A stretch of DNA of 64,000 nt from Zea mays (taxonomy: Eukaryota; Streptophyta; Magnoliopsida; Poales; Poaceae): assembly GCF_902167145.1 (NCBI RefSeq), contig NW_023366838.1, positions 1 through 64,000 of the forward strand. The letters run 5' to 3'. The position numbers and the translations under genes were made by a program. The notes beneath the pieces are model-generated. The model ran no database searches. It saw only the letters and a list, made by a program, of their open reading frames with translations, and was not told the origin of the DNA. Position 1 is the stretch's first letter; each line of letters opens with the position of its first letter. Below are positions 37,101 to 51,869 of the stretch, piece after piece.

Positions 37101-39178
37101 CCAAGAAATGGTCTCCACCAGAAATCCAAGAATGTGATCTATGGCAAGGAAACATATGTGGGGTGAGGTGTACGAGCATCTGGTCGATGATCAATGGCCA
37201 CACAACCCCCATTTTTGTCAAAAATTGCCATGAACGACTATTTTCAATAATACCGAAGGCTAACACCTACGGATTTCTGACCAAGAAATCGTCTCCACCA
37301 GAAATCCAAAAATGTGATATATGGCAAGGAAACATATGTGGGGTGAGGTGTACGAGACTCTGGTCGATGATCAATGGCCACACAACCCCCATTTTTGTCG
37401 AAAATAGCCATGAACGACATTTTCAATAATACCAAATGCTAACACCTATGGATTTTTGACCAAAAATGGTCTCCACCAGAAATCCAAAAATGTGATCTAT
37501 GGCAAGGAAACATATGTGGGGTGAGGTGTACGAGCCTCTGGTCGATGATCAATGGCCACACAACCCCCATTTTTGTCGAAAATAGCCATGAACGACCATT
37601 TTCAATAATACCGAAGGCTAACACCTACAGATTTTTGACCAAGAAATGGTCTCCACCAGAAATCCAAGAATGTGATCTATGGCAAGGAAACATATGTGGG
37701 GTGAGGTGTACGAGCCTTTGGTCGATGATCAATGGCCACACAACCCCCATTTTTGTCGAAAATAGCCATGAACGACCATTTTCAATAATACCGAAGGCTA
37801 ACACGTACGAGTTTTTGACCAAGAAATGGTCTCCACCAGAAATCCAAGAATGTGATCTATGGCAAGGAAACATATGTGGGGTGAGGTTTATGAGCCTCTA
37901 GTCGATGATAAATGGCCACACAACCCCCATTTTTTATGAAAATAGCCATGAGCGACCTTGAAAATAGCCATGAGCGACCATTTTCAATAATACTAGAGGC
38001 TAACACCTACGGATTTTAGACCAAGAAATGGTCTCCACCAGAAATCCAAGAATGTGATCTATGGCAAGGAAACATATGTGGGTGTCGAAAATAGCCATGA
38101 ACGACCATTTTCAATAATACCGAAGGCTAACACCTACGGATTTTTGACCAAGAAATGGTCTCCACCAGAATTCCAAGAATGTAATCTATGGCAAGGAAAC
38201 ATATGTGGGGTGAGGTTTATGAGCCTCTAGTCGATGATAAATGGCCACACAACCCCCATTTTTTATGAAAATAGCCATGAGCGACCATTTTCAATAATAC
38301 TAGAGGCTAAGACCTACGGATTTTTGACCAAGAAATGGTCTCCACCAGAAATCCAAGAATGTGATCTATGGCAAGGAAACATATGTGGGGTGAGGTGTAT
38401 GAGCCTCTGGTCGACGATCAATGGCCACACAACCCCCATTTTTGTCGAAAATAGCCATGAACGACCATTTTCAATAATATCGAAGGCTAACACCTACGGA
38501 TTTTTGACCAAGAAATGGTCTCCACCAGAAATCCAAGAATGTGATCTACGACAAGGAAACATATGTGGGGTGAGGTGTATGCGCCTCTGGTCGACGATCA
38601 ATGGCCACACAACCCCCATTTTGCCGAAAATAGCCATGAATGACCATTTTCAATAATACCGAAGGCTAACACGTATGAGTTTTTAACCAAGAAATGGTTT
38701 CCACCAGAAATCCAAGAATGTAATCTATGGCAAGGAAACATATGTGGGGTGAGGTTTATGAGCCTCTAGTCGATGATAAATGGCCACACAATCCCCATTT
38801 TTTATGAAAATAGCCATGAGCGACCTTGAAAATAGCCATGAGCGACCATTTTCAATAATACTAGAGGCTAACACCTACGGATTTTAGACCAAGAAATGGT
38901 CTCCACCAGAAATCCAAGAATGTGATCTATGGCAAGGAAACATATGTGGGGTGAGGTGTACGAGCCTCTAGTCGATGATAAATGGCCACACAACCCCCAT
39001 TTTTTTATGAAAATAGCCATGAGCGACCATTTTCAATAATATTAGAGGCTAAGACCTACGGATTTTTGACCAAGAAATGGTCTCCACCAGAAATCCAAGA
39101 ATGTGATCTACGACAAGGAAACATATGTGGGGTGAGGTGTATGAGCCTCTGGTCGACGATCAATGGCCACACAACCCC
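32390..39178 (+). repeat. 3,383-bp tandem duplication (~19 monomers)
   Basis: About 32390-35772 recurs at about 35773-39178. Shared landmarks include the aaaaattgcc block (33827 and 37210) and the abnormal join acatatgtgggtgtcgaaaat (about 34700 and 38082). The main difference is a 22-bp internal duplication present only in the second copy near 38822, so the later offset becomes about 3,406 bp. High identity implies a recent event later than the 2,153-bp duplication it overlaps. Confidence 0.85.
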
Positions 39179-39879
39179 CATTTTGCCGAAAATAGCCATG
39201 AATGACCATTTTCAATAATATTAAAGGCTAAGACCTACGGATTTTTGACCAAGAAATGGTCTCCACCAGAAATCCAAGAATGTGATCTATGGCAAGGAAA
39301 CATATGTGGGGTGAGGTGTATGAGCGTCTGGTCGATGATCAATGGCCACACAACCCCCATTTTTTATGAAAATAGCCATGAGCGACCTTGAAAATAGCCA
39401 TGAGCGACCATTTTCAATAATACTAGAGGCTAACACGTACGGATTTTTGACCAAGAAATGGTCTCCACCAGAAATCCAAGAATGTGATCTATGGCAAGGA
39501 AACATATGTGGGGTGAGGTGTATGAGCCTCTGGTCGATGATCAATGGCCACACAACCCCCATTTTTGTCGAAAATAGCCATGAACGACCATTTTCAATAA
39601 TACTGAAGGCTAACACCTACGGATTTTTGACCAAGAAATGGTCTCCACCAGAAATCCAAGAATGTGATCTATGGCAAGGAAACATATGTGGGGTGAGGTG
39701 TATGAGCCTCTGGTCGATGATCAATGGCCACACAACCCCCATTTTTGTCGAAAATAGCCATGAACGACCATTTTCAATAATACCGAAGGCTAACACCTAC
39801 GGATTTTTGACCAAGAAATGGTCTCCACCAGAAATCCAAGAATGTGATCTATGGCAAGGAAACATATGTGGGGTGAGGT

Positions 39880-40860
39880 GTATGAGCCTCTGGTCGACGA
39901 TCAATGGACACACAACCCTAATTTTTGTCGAAAATAGCCATGAACGACCATTTTCAATGACACTGAAGGCTAACACCTACGGATTTTTGACCAAGAAATG
40001 GTCTCCACCAGAAATCCAAGAATGTGATCTATGGCAAGGAAACATATGTGGGGTTAGGTGTATGAGCCTCTGGTCGACGATCAATGGCCACACAACCCTA
40101 ATTTTTGTCGAAAATAGCCATGAACGACCATTTTCAATGACACTGAAGGCTAACACCTACGGATTTTTGACCAAGAAATGGTCTCCGCCAGAAATCCAAA
40201 ATGTGATCTATGGCAAGGAAACATATGTGGGGTGAGGTGTATGAGCCTCTGGTCGACGATCAATGGCCACACAACCCTAATTTTTGTCGAAAATAGCCAT
40301 GAACGACCATTTTCAATGACACTGAAGGCTAACACCTACGGATTTTTGACCAAGAAATGGTCTCCACCAGAAATCCAAGAATGTGATCTATGGCAAGGAA
40401 ACATATGTGGGGTGAGGTGTATGAGCCTCTGGTCGACGATCAATGGCCACACAACCCTAATTTTTGTCGAAAATAGCCATGAACGACCATTTTCAATGAC
40501 ACTGAAGGCTAACACCTACGGATTTTTGACCAAGAAATGGTCTCCACTAGAAATCCAAGAATGTGATCTATGGCAAGGAAACATATGTGGGGTGAGGTGT
40601 ATGAGCCTCTGGTCGACGATCAATGGCCACACAACCCTAATTTTTGTCGGAAATAGCCATGAACAACCATTTTCAATGACACTGAAGGCTAACACCTACG
40701 GATTTTTGACCAAGAAATGGTCTCCACCAGAAATCCAAGAATGTGATCTATGGCAAGGAAACATATGTGGGGTGAGGTGTATGAGCCTCTGGTCGACGAT
40801 CAATGGCCACACAACCCTAATTTTTGTCGAAAATAGCCATGAACGACCATTTTCAATAAT
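39880..40860 (+). repeat. Run of six homogenised single monomers (ccctaattttt subtype)
   Basis: Six consecutive monomers carry gtcgacgatcaatgg and ccctaattttt, five followed by caatgacactgaagg, at ~180-bp spacing from about 39895 to 40800, with only scattered substitutions. This is local one-monomer amplification, in contrast with the multi-monomer units elsewhere. Confidence 0.8.
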
Positions 40861-42390
40861 ATCGAAGGCTAACACCTACGGATTTTTGACCAAGAAATGG
40901 TCTCCACCAGAAATCCAAGAATGTAATCTATGGCAAGGAAACATATGTGGGGTGAGGTGTATGAGCCTCTGGTCGATGATCAATTGCCACACAACCCCCA
41001 TTTTGCCGAAAATAGCCATGAACGACCATTTTCAATAATACCGAAGGCTAACACCTACGGATTTTTGACCAAGAAATGGTCTCCACCAGAAATCCAAGAA
41101 TGTGATCTATGGCAAGGAAACATATGTGGGGTGAGGTGTACGAGCCTCTGGTCGATGATCAATGGCCACACAACCCCCATTTTGCCGAAAATAGCCATGA
41201 ATGACCATTTTCAATAATACCGAAGGCTAACACGTACGAGTTTTTAACCAAGAAATGGTCTCCACCAGAAATCCAAGAATGTGATCTATGGCAAGGAAAC
41301 ATATGTGGGGTGAGGTGTATGAGCCTCTGGTCGATGATCAATGGCCACACAACCCCCATTTTTGTCGAAAATAGCCATGAACGACCATTTTCAATAATAT
41401 TAGAGGCTAAGACCTACGGATTTTTGACCAAGAAATGGTCTCCACCAGAAATCCAAGAATGTGTTCTATGGCAAGGAAACATATGTGGGGTGAGGTGTAT
41501 GAGCCTCTAGTCGATGATCAATGGCCACACAACCCCCATTTTTGTCGAAAATAGCCATGAACGACCATTTTCAATAATATTAGAGGCTAACACCTACGGA
41601 TTTTAGACCAAGAAATGGTCTACACCAGAAATCCAAGAATGTGATCTATGGCAAGGAAACATATGTGGGGTGAGGTGTATGAGCGTCTGGTCGATGATCA
41701 ATGGCCACACAACCCCCATTTTTGTCAAAAATAGCCATGAACGACCATTTTCAATAATACTAGAGGCTAAGACCTATGGATTTTTGACCAAGAAATGGTC
41801 TCCACCAGAAATCCAAGAATGTGATCTATGGCAAGGAAACATGTGGAGTGAGGTGTACGATCCTCTGGTCGATGATCAATGGCCACACAGCCCCCATTTT
41901 TGTCGAAAATAGCCATGAATGACCATTTTCAAAAATACCGAAGGCTAACACGTTCGGATTTTTGACCAAGAAATGGTCTCCACCATAAATCCAAGAATGT
42001 GATCTATGGCAAGGAAACATATGTGGGGTGAGGTGTATGAGCCTCTGGTCGACGATCAATGGCCACACAACCCCCATTTTTGTCGAAAATAGCCATGAAC
42101 GACCATTTTCAATAATACCGAAGGCTAACACCTACGGATTTTTGACCAAGAAATGGTCTCCACCAGAAATCCAAGAATGTGATCTATGGCAAGGAAACAT
42201 ATGTGGGGTGAGGTGTATGAGCCTCTGGTCGACGATCAATGGCCACACAACCCCCATTTTGCCGAAAATAGCCATGAATGACCATTTTCAATAATACCGA
42301 AGGCTAACACGTATGAGTTTTTAACCAAGAAATGGTCTCCACCAGAAATCCAAGAATGTAATCTATGGCAAGGAAACATATGTGGGGTGA

Positions 42391-45300
42391 GGTTTTGACC
42401 AAGAAATGGTCTCCACCAGAAATCCAAGAATGTGATCTATGGCAAGGAAACATATGTGGGGTGAGGTGTATGAGCCTCTAGTCGATGATCAATGGCCACA
42501 CAACCCCCATTTTTGTCGAAAATAGCCATGAATGACCATTTTCAATAATACCGAAGGCTAACACGTACGAGTTTTTAACCAAGAAATGGTCTCCACCAGA
42601 AATCCAAGAATGTAATCTATGGCAAGGAAACATATGTGGGGTGAGGTTTTGACCAAGAAATGGTCTCCACCAGAAATCCAAGAATGTGATCTATGGCAAG
42701 GAAACATATGTGGGGTGAGGTGTATGAGCGTCTGGTCGATGATCAATGGCCACACAACCCCCATTTTTTATGAAAATAGCCATGAGCGACCTTGAAAATA
42801 GCCATGAGCGACCATTTTCAATAATACTAGAGGCTAACACGTACGGATTTTTAACCAAGAAATGGTCTCCACCAGAAATCCAAGAATGTGATCTATGGCA
42901 AGGAAACATATGTGGGGTGAGGTGTATGAGCGTCTGGTCGAAGATCAATGGCCACACAACCCCCATTTTTGTCGAAAATAGCCATGAACGACCATTTTCA
43001 ATAATACCGAAGGCTAAGACCTACGGATTTTTGACCAAGAAATGGTCTCCACCAGAAATCCAAGAATGTGATCTATGGCAAGGAAACATATGTGGGGTGA
43101 GGTGTATGAGCCTCTGGTCGATGATCAATGGCCACACAACCCCCATTTTTGTCGAAAATAGCCATGAATGACCATTTACAATAATACCGAAGGCTAACAC
43201 CTACGGATTTTTGACCAAGAAATGGTCTCCACCAGAAATCCAAGAATGTGATCTATGACAAGGAAACATATGTGGGGTGAGGTGTATGAGCCTCTGGTCG
43301 ACGATCAATGGCCACACAACCCCCATTTTGCCGAAAATAGCCATGAGCGACCATTTTCAATAATACTAGAGGCTAACACGTACGGATTTTTGACGAAGAA
43401 ATGGTCTCCACCAGAAATCCAAGAATGTGATCTATAGCAAGGAAACATATGTGGGGTGAGGTGTATGAGCCTCTGGTCGATGATCAATGGCCACACAACC
43501 CCCATTTTTGTCGAAAATAGCCATGAATGACCATTTTCAATAATACCGAAGGCTAACACGTACGAGTTTTTAACCAAGAAATGGTCTCCACCAGAAATCC
43601 AAGAATGTAATATATGGCAAGGGAACATATGTGGGGTGAGGTTTTGACCAAGAAATGGTCTCCACCAGAAATCCAAGAATGTGATCTATGGCAAGGAAAC
43701 ATATGTGGGGTGAGGTGTATGAGCGTCTGGTCGATGATCAATGGCCACACAACCCCCATTTTTTATGAAAATAGCCATGAGCGACCTTGAAAATAGCCAT
43801 GAGCGACCATTTTCAATAATACTAGAGGCTAACACGTACGGATTTTTGACCAAGAAATGGTCTCCACCAGAAATCCAAGAATGTGATCTATGGCAAGGAA
43901 ACATATGTGGGGTGAGGTTTTGACCAAGAAATGGTCTCCACCAGAAATCCAAGAATGTGATCTATGGCAAGGAAACATATGTGGGGTGAGGTGTATGAGC
44001 CTCTGGTCGACGATCAATGGCCACACAACCCCCATTTTTTCGAAAATAGCCATGAATGACCATTTTCAATAATATTAGAGGCTAACACCTACGAGTTTTT
44101 AACCAAGAAATGGTCTCCACCAGAAATCCAAGAATGTGATCTATGGCAAGGAAACATATGTGGGGTGAGGTTTTTACCAAGAAATGGTCTCCACCAGAAA
44201 TCCAAGAATGTGATCTATGGCAAGGAAACATATGTGGGGTGAGGTGTATGAGCCTCTGGTCGACGATCAATGGCCACACAACCCCCATTTTTTCGAAAAT
44301 AGCCATGAATGACCATTTTCAATAATATTAGAGGCTAACACCTACGAGTTTTTAACCAAGAAATGGTCTCCACCAGAAATCCAAGAATGTGATCTATGGC
44401 AAGGAAACATATGTGGGGTGAGGTTTTGACCAAGAAATGGTCTCCACCAGAAATCCAAGAATGTGATCTATGGCAAGGAAACATATGTGGGGTGAGGTGT
44501 ATGAGCCTCTGGTCGACGATCAATGGCCACACAACCCCCATTTTTTCGAAAATAGCCATGAATGACCATTTTCAATAATATTAGAGGCTAACACCTACGA
44601 GTTTTTAACCAAGAAATGGTCTCCACCTGAAATCCAAGAATGTGATCTATGGCAAGGAAACATATGTGGGGTGAGGTTTTGACCAAGAAATGGTCTCCAC
44701 CAGAAATCCAAGAATGTGATCTATGGCAAGGAAACATATGTGGGGTGAGGTGTATGAGCCTCTGGTCGACGATCAATGGCCACACAACCCCCATTTTTTC
44801 GAAAATAGCCATGAATGACCATTTTCAATAATATTAGAGGCTAACACCTACGAGTTTTTAACCAAGAAATGGTCTCCACCAGAAATCCAAGAATGTGATC
44901 TATGGCAAGGAAACATATGTGGGGTGAGGTTTTGACCAAGAAATGGTCTCCACCAGAAATCCAAGAATGTGATCTATGGCAAGGAAACATATGTGGGGTG
45001 AGGTGTATGAGCCTCTGGTCGACGATCAATGGCCACACAACCCCCATTTTTTCGAAAATAGCCATGAATGACCATTTTCAATAATATTAGAGGCTAACAC
45101 CTACGAGTTTTTAACCAAAAATATGGTCTCCACCAGAAATCCAAGAATGTGATCTATGGCAAGGAAACATATGTGGGGTGAGGTTTTTACCAAAAAATGG
45201 TCTCCACCAGAAATCCAAGAATGTGATCTATGGCAAGGAAACATATGTGGGGTGAGGTGTATGAGCCTCTGGTCGACGATCAATGGCCACACAACCCCCA

Positions 45301-47580
45301 TTTTTTTCGAAAATAGCCATGAATGACCATTTTCAATAATATTAGAGGCTAACACCTACGAGTTTTTAACCAAGAAATGGTCTCCACCAGAAATCCAAGA
45401 ATGTGATCTATGGCAAGGAAACATATGTGGGGTGAGGTTTTGACCAAGAAATGGTCTCCACCAGAAATCCAAGAATGTGATCTATGGCAAGGAAACATAT
45501 GTGGGGTGAGGTGTATGAGCCTCTGGTCGACGATCAATGGCCACACAACCCCCATTTTTTTCGAAAATAGCCATGAATGACCATTTTCAATAATATTAGA
45601 GGCTAACACCTACGAGTTTTTAACCAAGAAATGGTCTCCACAAGAAATCCAAGAATGTGATCTATGGCAAGGAAACATAGGTGGGGTGAGGTGTATGAGC
45701 CTCTGGTCGACGATCAATGGCCACACAACCCCCATTTTTTTTCGAAAATAGCCATGAATGACCATTTTCAATAATATTAGAGGCTAACACCTACGAGTTT
45801 TTAACCAAGAAATGGTCTCCACCAGAAATCCAAGAATGTGATCTATGGCAAGGAAACATATGTGGGGTGAGGTTTTGACCAAGAAATGGTCTCCACCAGA
45901 AATCCAAGAATGTGATCTATGGCAAGGAAACATATGTGGGGTGAGGTGTATGAGCCTCTGGTCGACGATCAATGGCCACACAACCCCCATTTTTTTCGAA
46001 AATAGCCATGAATGACCATTTTCAATAATATTAGAGGCTAACACCTACGAGTTTTTAACCAAGAAATGGTCTCCACCAGAAATCCAAGAATGTGATCTAT
46101 GGCAAGGAAACATAGGTGGGGTGAGGTGTATGAGCCTCTGGTCGACGATCAATGGCCACACAACCCCCATTTTTTTCGAAAATAGCCATGAATGACCATT
46201 TTCAATAATATTAGAGGCTAACACCTACGAGTTTTTAACCAAGAAATGGTCTCCACCAGAAATCCAAGAATGTGATCTATGGCAAGGAAACCTATGTGGG
46301 GTGAGGTTTTGACCAAGAAATGGTCTCCACCAGAAATCTAAGAATGTGATCTATGGCAAGGAAACATATGTGGGGTGAGGTTTTGACCAAGAAATGGTCT
46401 CCACCAGAATTCCAAGAATGTGATCTATGGCAAGGAAACATATGTGGGGTGAGGTGTATGAGCCTCTGGTCGACGATCAATGGCCACACAACCCCCATTT
46501 TTTCGAAAATAGCCATGAATGACCATTTTCAATAATATTAGAGGCTAACACCTACGAGTTTTTAACCAAAAATATGGTCTCCACCAGAAATCCAAGAATG
46601 TGATCTATGGCAAGGAAACATATGTGGGGTGAGGTTTTTACCAAGAAATGGTCTCCACCAGAAATCCAAGAATGTGATCTATGGCAAGGAAACATATGTG
46701 GGGTGAGGTGTATGAGCCTCTGGTCGACGATCAATGGCCACACAACCCTCATTTTTTCGAAAATAGCCATGAATGACCATTTTCAATAATATTAGAGGCT
46801 AACACCTACAAGTTTTTAACCAAGAAATGGTTTCCACCAGAAATCCAAGAATGTGATCTATGGCAAGGAAACATATGTGGGGTGAGGTTTTGACCAAGAA
46901 ATGGTCTCCACCAGAAATCCAAGAATGTGATCTATGTCAAGGAAACATATGTGGGGTGAGGTGTATGAGCCTCTGGTCGACGATCAATGGCCACACAACC
47001 CCCATTTTTTTCGAAAATAGCCATGAATGACCATTTTCAATAATATTAGAGGCTAACACCTACGAGTTTTTAACCAAGAAATGGTCTCCACCAGAAATCC
47101 AAGAATGTGATCTATGGCAAGGAAACATATGTGGGGTGAGGTTTTGACCAAGAAATGGTCTCCACCAGAAATCCAAGAATGTGATCTATGGCAAGGAAAC
47201 ATGTGGGGTGAGGTGTATGAGCCTCTGGTCGACGATCAATGGCCACACAACCCCCATTTTTTTCGAAAATAGCCATGAATGACCATTTTCAATAATATTA
47301 GAGGCTAACACCTACGAGTTTTTAACCAAGAAATGGTCTCCACTAGAAATCCAAGAATGTGATCTATGGCAAGGAAACATATGTGGGGTGAGGTTTTGAC
47401 CAAGAAATGGTCTCCACCAGAAATCCAAGAATGTGATCTATGGCAAGGAAACATATGTGGGGTGAGGTGTATGAGCCTCTGGTCGACGATCAATGGCCAC
47501 ACAACCCCCATTTTTTTCGAAAATAGCCATGAATGACCATTTTCAATAATATTAGAGGCTAACACCTACGAGTTTTTAAC
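42391..47580 (+). repeat. 253-bp higher-order repeat: one full plus one 74-bp truncated knob180 monomer
   Basis: The deletion junction ggggtgaggtttt(g/t)acc, which removes ~106 bp of a monomer, recurs at 42391, 42645, 43640, 43916, 44169, 44422, 44675, 44928, 45182, 45436, 45871, 46305, 46379, 46633, 46886, 47140 and 47392. Most spacings are 252-254 bp. Two are 434-435 (one extra monomer) and one is 74 (two truncated monomers in tandem). Units from 43.9 kb on also share ccattttttcg and ttagaggctaacacctacgag, so they are strongly homogenised. Confidence 0.9.
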
Positions 47581-49529
47581 CAAGAAATGGTCTCCACCAG
47601 AAATCCAAGAATGTGATCTATGGCAAGGAAACATATGTGGGGTGAGGTGTATGAGCCTCTGGTCGATGATCAATGGCCACACAACCCCCATTTTTGTCGA
47701 AAATAGCCATGAACGACCATTTTCAATAATATCGAAGGCTAACACCTACGGATTTTAGACCAAGAAATGGTCTCCACCAGAAATCCAAGAATGTGATCTA
47801 TGGCAAGGTAACATATGTGGGGTGAGGTGTACGAGCCTCTGGTCGATGATCAATTGCCACACAACCCCCATTTTCTCGAAAATAGCCATGAACGACCATT
47901 TACAATAATACCGAAGGCTAACACCTATTTTTGACCAAGAAATGGTCTCCACCAGAAATCCAAGAATGTGATCTATGGCAAGGAAACATATGTGGGGTGA
48001 GGTGTATGAGCCTCTGGTCGACGATCAATGGCCAGACAACCCCCATTTTGCCGAAAATAGCCATGAATGACCATTTTCAATAATACCGAAGGCTAAGACC
48101 TACGGATTTTTGACCAAGAAATGGTCTCCACCAGAAATCCAAGAATGTGATCTATGGCAAGGAAACATATGTGGGGTGAGGTGTATGAGCCTCTGGTCGA
48201 TGATCAATGGCCACACAACCCCCATTTTTGTCGAAAATAGCCATGAATGACCATTTACAATAATACCGAAGGCTAACTCCTACGGATTTTTGACCAAGAA
48301 ATGGTCTCCACCAGAAATCCAAGAATGTGATCAACGACAAGGAAACATATGTGGGGTGAGGTGTATGAGCCTCTGGTCGACGATCAATGGCCACACAACC
48401 CCCATTTTGCCGAAAATAGCCATGAGCAACCATTTTCAATAATATTAGAGGCTAAGACCTACGGATTTTTGACCAAGAAATGGTCTCCACCAGAAATCCA
48501 AGAATGTGATCTATGGCAAGGAAACATATGTGGGGTGAGGTGTATGAGCCTCTGGTCGACGATCAATGGCCACACAACCCCCATTTTTTATGAAAATAGC
48601 CATGAGCGACCTTGAAAATAGCCATGAGCGACCATTTTCAATAATACTAGAGGCTAACACCTACGGATTTTTGACCAAGAAATGGTCTCCACCAAAAATC
48701 CAAGAATGTGATCTATGGTAAGGAAACATATATGGGGTGAGGTGTATGAGCCTCTGGTCGATGATCAATGGCCACACAACCCACATTTTTGTCGAAAATA
48801 GCCATGAACGACCATTTTCAATAATACCGAAGGCTAACACCTACGGATTTTTGACCAAGAAATGGTCTCCACCAGAAATCCAAGAATGTGATCTATGGCA
48901 AGGAAACATATGTGGGGTGAGGTGTATGAGCCTCTGGTCGATGATCAATGGCCACACAACCCCCATTTTTGTCGAAAATAGCCATGAACGACCATTTTCA
49001 ATAATATCGAAGGCTAACACCTACGGATTTTTGACCAAGAAATGGTCTCCACCAGAAATCCAAGAATGTGATCTATGGCAAGGAAACATATGTGGGGTGA
49101 GGTGTATGAGCCTCTGGTCGACGATCAATGGCCACACAACCCCCATTTTTTATGAAAATAGCCATGAGCGACCATTTTCAATAATACTAGAGGCTAACAC
49201 CTACGGATTTTAGACCAAGAAATGGTCTCCACCAGAAATCCAAGAATGTGATCTATGGCAAGGAAACATATGTGGGGTGAGGTGTATGAGTGTCTGGTCG
49301 ATGATCAATGGCCACACAACCCCCATTTTTGTCGAAAATAGCCATGAACGACCATTTTCAATAATACTAGAGGCTAAGACCTACGGATTTTTGACCAAGA
49401 AATGGTCTCCACCAGAAATCCAAGAATGTGATCTATGGCAAGGAAACATATGTGGGGTGAGGTTTATGAGCCTCTGGTCGATGATAAATGGCCACACAAC
49501 CCCCATTTTTTATGGAAATAGCCATGAGC

Positions 49530-50060
49530 GACCTTGAAAATAGCCATAAACGACCATTTTCAATAATACCGAAGGCTAACACGTACGGATTTTAGACCAA
49601 GAAATGGTCTCCACCAGATCGGGTGAGGTGTACGAGCCTCTGGTCGATGATCAATGGCCACACAACCCCCATTTTTGTCGAAAATAGCCATGAATGACCA
49701 TTTTCAATAATACCGAAGGCTAACACCTACGGATTTTTGACCAAGAAATGGTTTCCACCAGAAATCCAAGAATGTAATCTATGGCAAGGAAACATATGTG
49801 GGGTGAGGTTTATGAGCCTCTAGTCGATGATAAATGGCCACACAACCCCCATTTTTTATGAAAATAGCCATGAGCGACCTTGAAAATAGCCATGAACGAC
49901 CATTTTCAATAATACCGAAGGCTAACACGTACGGATTTTAGACCAAGAAATGGTCTCCACCAGATGGGGTGAGGTGTACGAGCCTCTGGTCGATGATCAA
50001 TGGCCACACAACCCCCATTTTTGTCGAAAATAGCCATGAATGACCATTTTCAATAATACC
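49530..50060 (+). repeat. 346-bp duplication carrying a monomer with internal deletion
   Basis: The abnormal join ccaccagat(c)gggtgaggtg, missing about 36-40 bp of the monomer, occurs near 49619 and again near 49965. Each is preceded by the 22-bp internal duplication (49532 and 49878). Same spacing and same deletion point to duplication after the deletion. Confidence 0.75.
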
Positions 50061-51869
50061 GAAGGCTAACACCTACGGATTTTTGACCAAGAAATGGTTT
50101 CCACCAGAAATCCAAGAATCTGATCTATGGCATGGAAACATATGTGGGGTGAGGTGTACGAGCCTCTAGTCGATGATCAATGACCACACAACCCCCATTT
50201 TGCCGAAAATAGCCATGAATGACCATTTTCAATAATACCGAAGGCTAACACGTACGAGTTTTTAACCAAGAAATGGTCTCCACCAGAAATCCAAGAATGT
50301 GATCTATGGCAAGGAAACATATGTGGGGTGAGGTGTATGAGCCTCTGGTCGATGATCAATGGCCACACAACCCCCATTTTTGTCGAAAATAGCCATGAAC
50401 GACCATTTTCAATAATATTAGAGGCTAAGACCTACGGATTTTTGACCAAGAAATGGTCTCCACCAGAAATCCAAGAATGTGATCTATGGCAAGGAAACAT
50501 ATGTGGGGTGAGGTGTATGAGCCTCTAGTCGATGATCAATGGCCACACAACCCCCATTTTTGTCGAAAATAGCCATGAACGACCATTTTCAATAATATTA
50601 GAGGCTAACACCTACGGATTTTAGACCAAGAAATGGTCTCCACCAGAAATCCAAGAATGTGATATATGGCAAGGAAACATATGTGGGGTGAGGTGTATGA
50701 GCGTCTGGTCGATGATCAATGGCCACACAACCCCCATTTTTGTCGAAAATAGCCATGAACGACCATTTTCAATAATACTAGAGGCTAAGACCTACGGATT
50801 TTTGACCAAGAAATGGTCTCCACCAGAAATCCAAGAATGTGATCTATGGCAAGGAAACATATGTGGAGTGAGGTGTACGATCCTCTAGTCGATGATCAAT
50901 GGCCACACAACCCCCATTTTTGTCGAAAATAGCCATGAACGACCATTTTCAATAATATCGAAGGCTAACACCTACGGATTTTTGACCAAGAAATGGTCTC
51001 CACCAGAAATCCAAGAATGTGATCTATGGCAAGGAAACATATGTGGGGTGAGGTGTATGAGCCTCTGGTCGATGATCAATGGCCACACAACCCCCATTTT
51101 TGTCGAAAATAGCCATGAACGACCATTTTCAATAATACCGAAGGCTAACACCTACGGATTTTTGACCAAGAAATGGTCTCAACCACAAATCCAAGAATGT
51201 GATCTATGGCAAGGAAACATATTTGGGGTGAGGTGTACGATCCTCTGGTCGATGATCAATGGCCACACAACCCCCATTTTTGTCGAAAATAGCCATGAAC
51301 GACCATTTTCAATAATATCGAAGGCTAACACCTACGGATTTTTGACCAAGAAATGGTCTCCACCAGAAATCCAAGAATGTAATCTATGGCAAGGAAACAT
51401 ATGTGGGGTGAGGTGTATGAGCCTCTGGTCGATGATGAATGGCCACACAACCCCCATTTTTGTCGAAAATAGCCATGAACGACCATTTTCAATAATACCG
51501 AAGGCTAACACCTACGGATTTTTGACCAAGAAATGGTCTCCACCAGAAATCCAAGAATGTGATCTATGGCAAGGAAACATATGTGGGGTGAGGTGTATGA
51601 GCGTCTGGTCGATGATCAATGGCCACACAACCCCCATTTTTGTCGAAAATAGCCATGAACGACCATTTTCAATAATACCGAAGGCTAACACCTATGAATT
51701 TTTGACCAAGAAATGGTCTCCACCAGAAATCCAAGAATGTGATCTACGACAAGGAAACATATGTGGGGTGAGGTGTATGAGCCTCTGGTCGACGATCAAT
51801 GGCCACACAACCCTAATTTTTGTCGAAAATAGCCATGAACGACCATTTTCAATGACACTGAAGGCTAAC

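Noticed and set aside
42391..47580. Regularly spaced repeats that could suggest a CRISPR array
   Set aside because: The units are head-to-tail satellite with no unique spacers, in plant heterochromatin; the spacing reflects truncated knob180 monomers.
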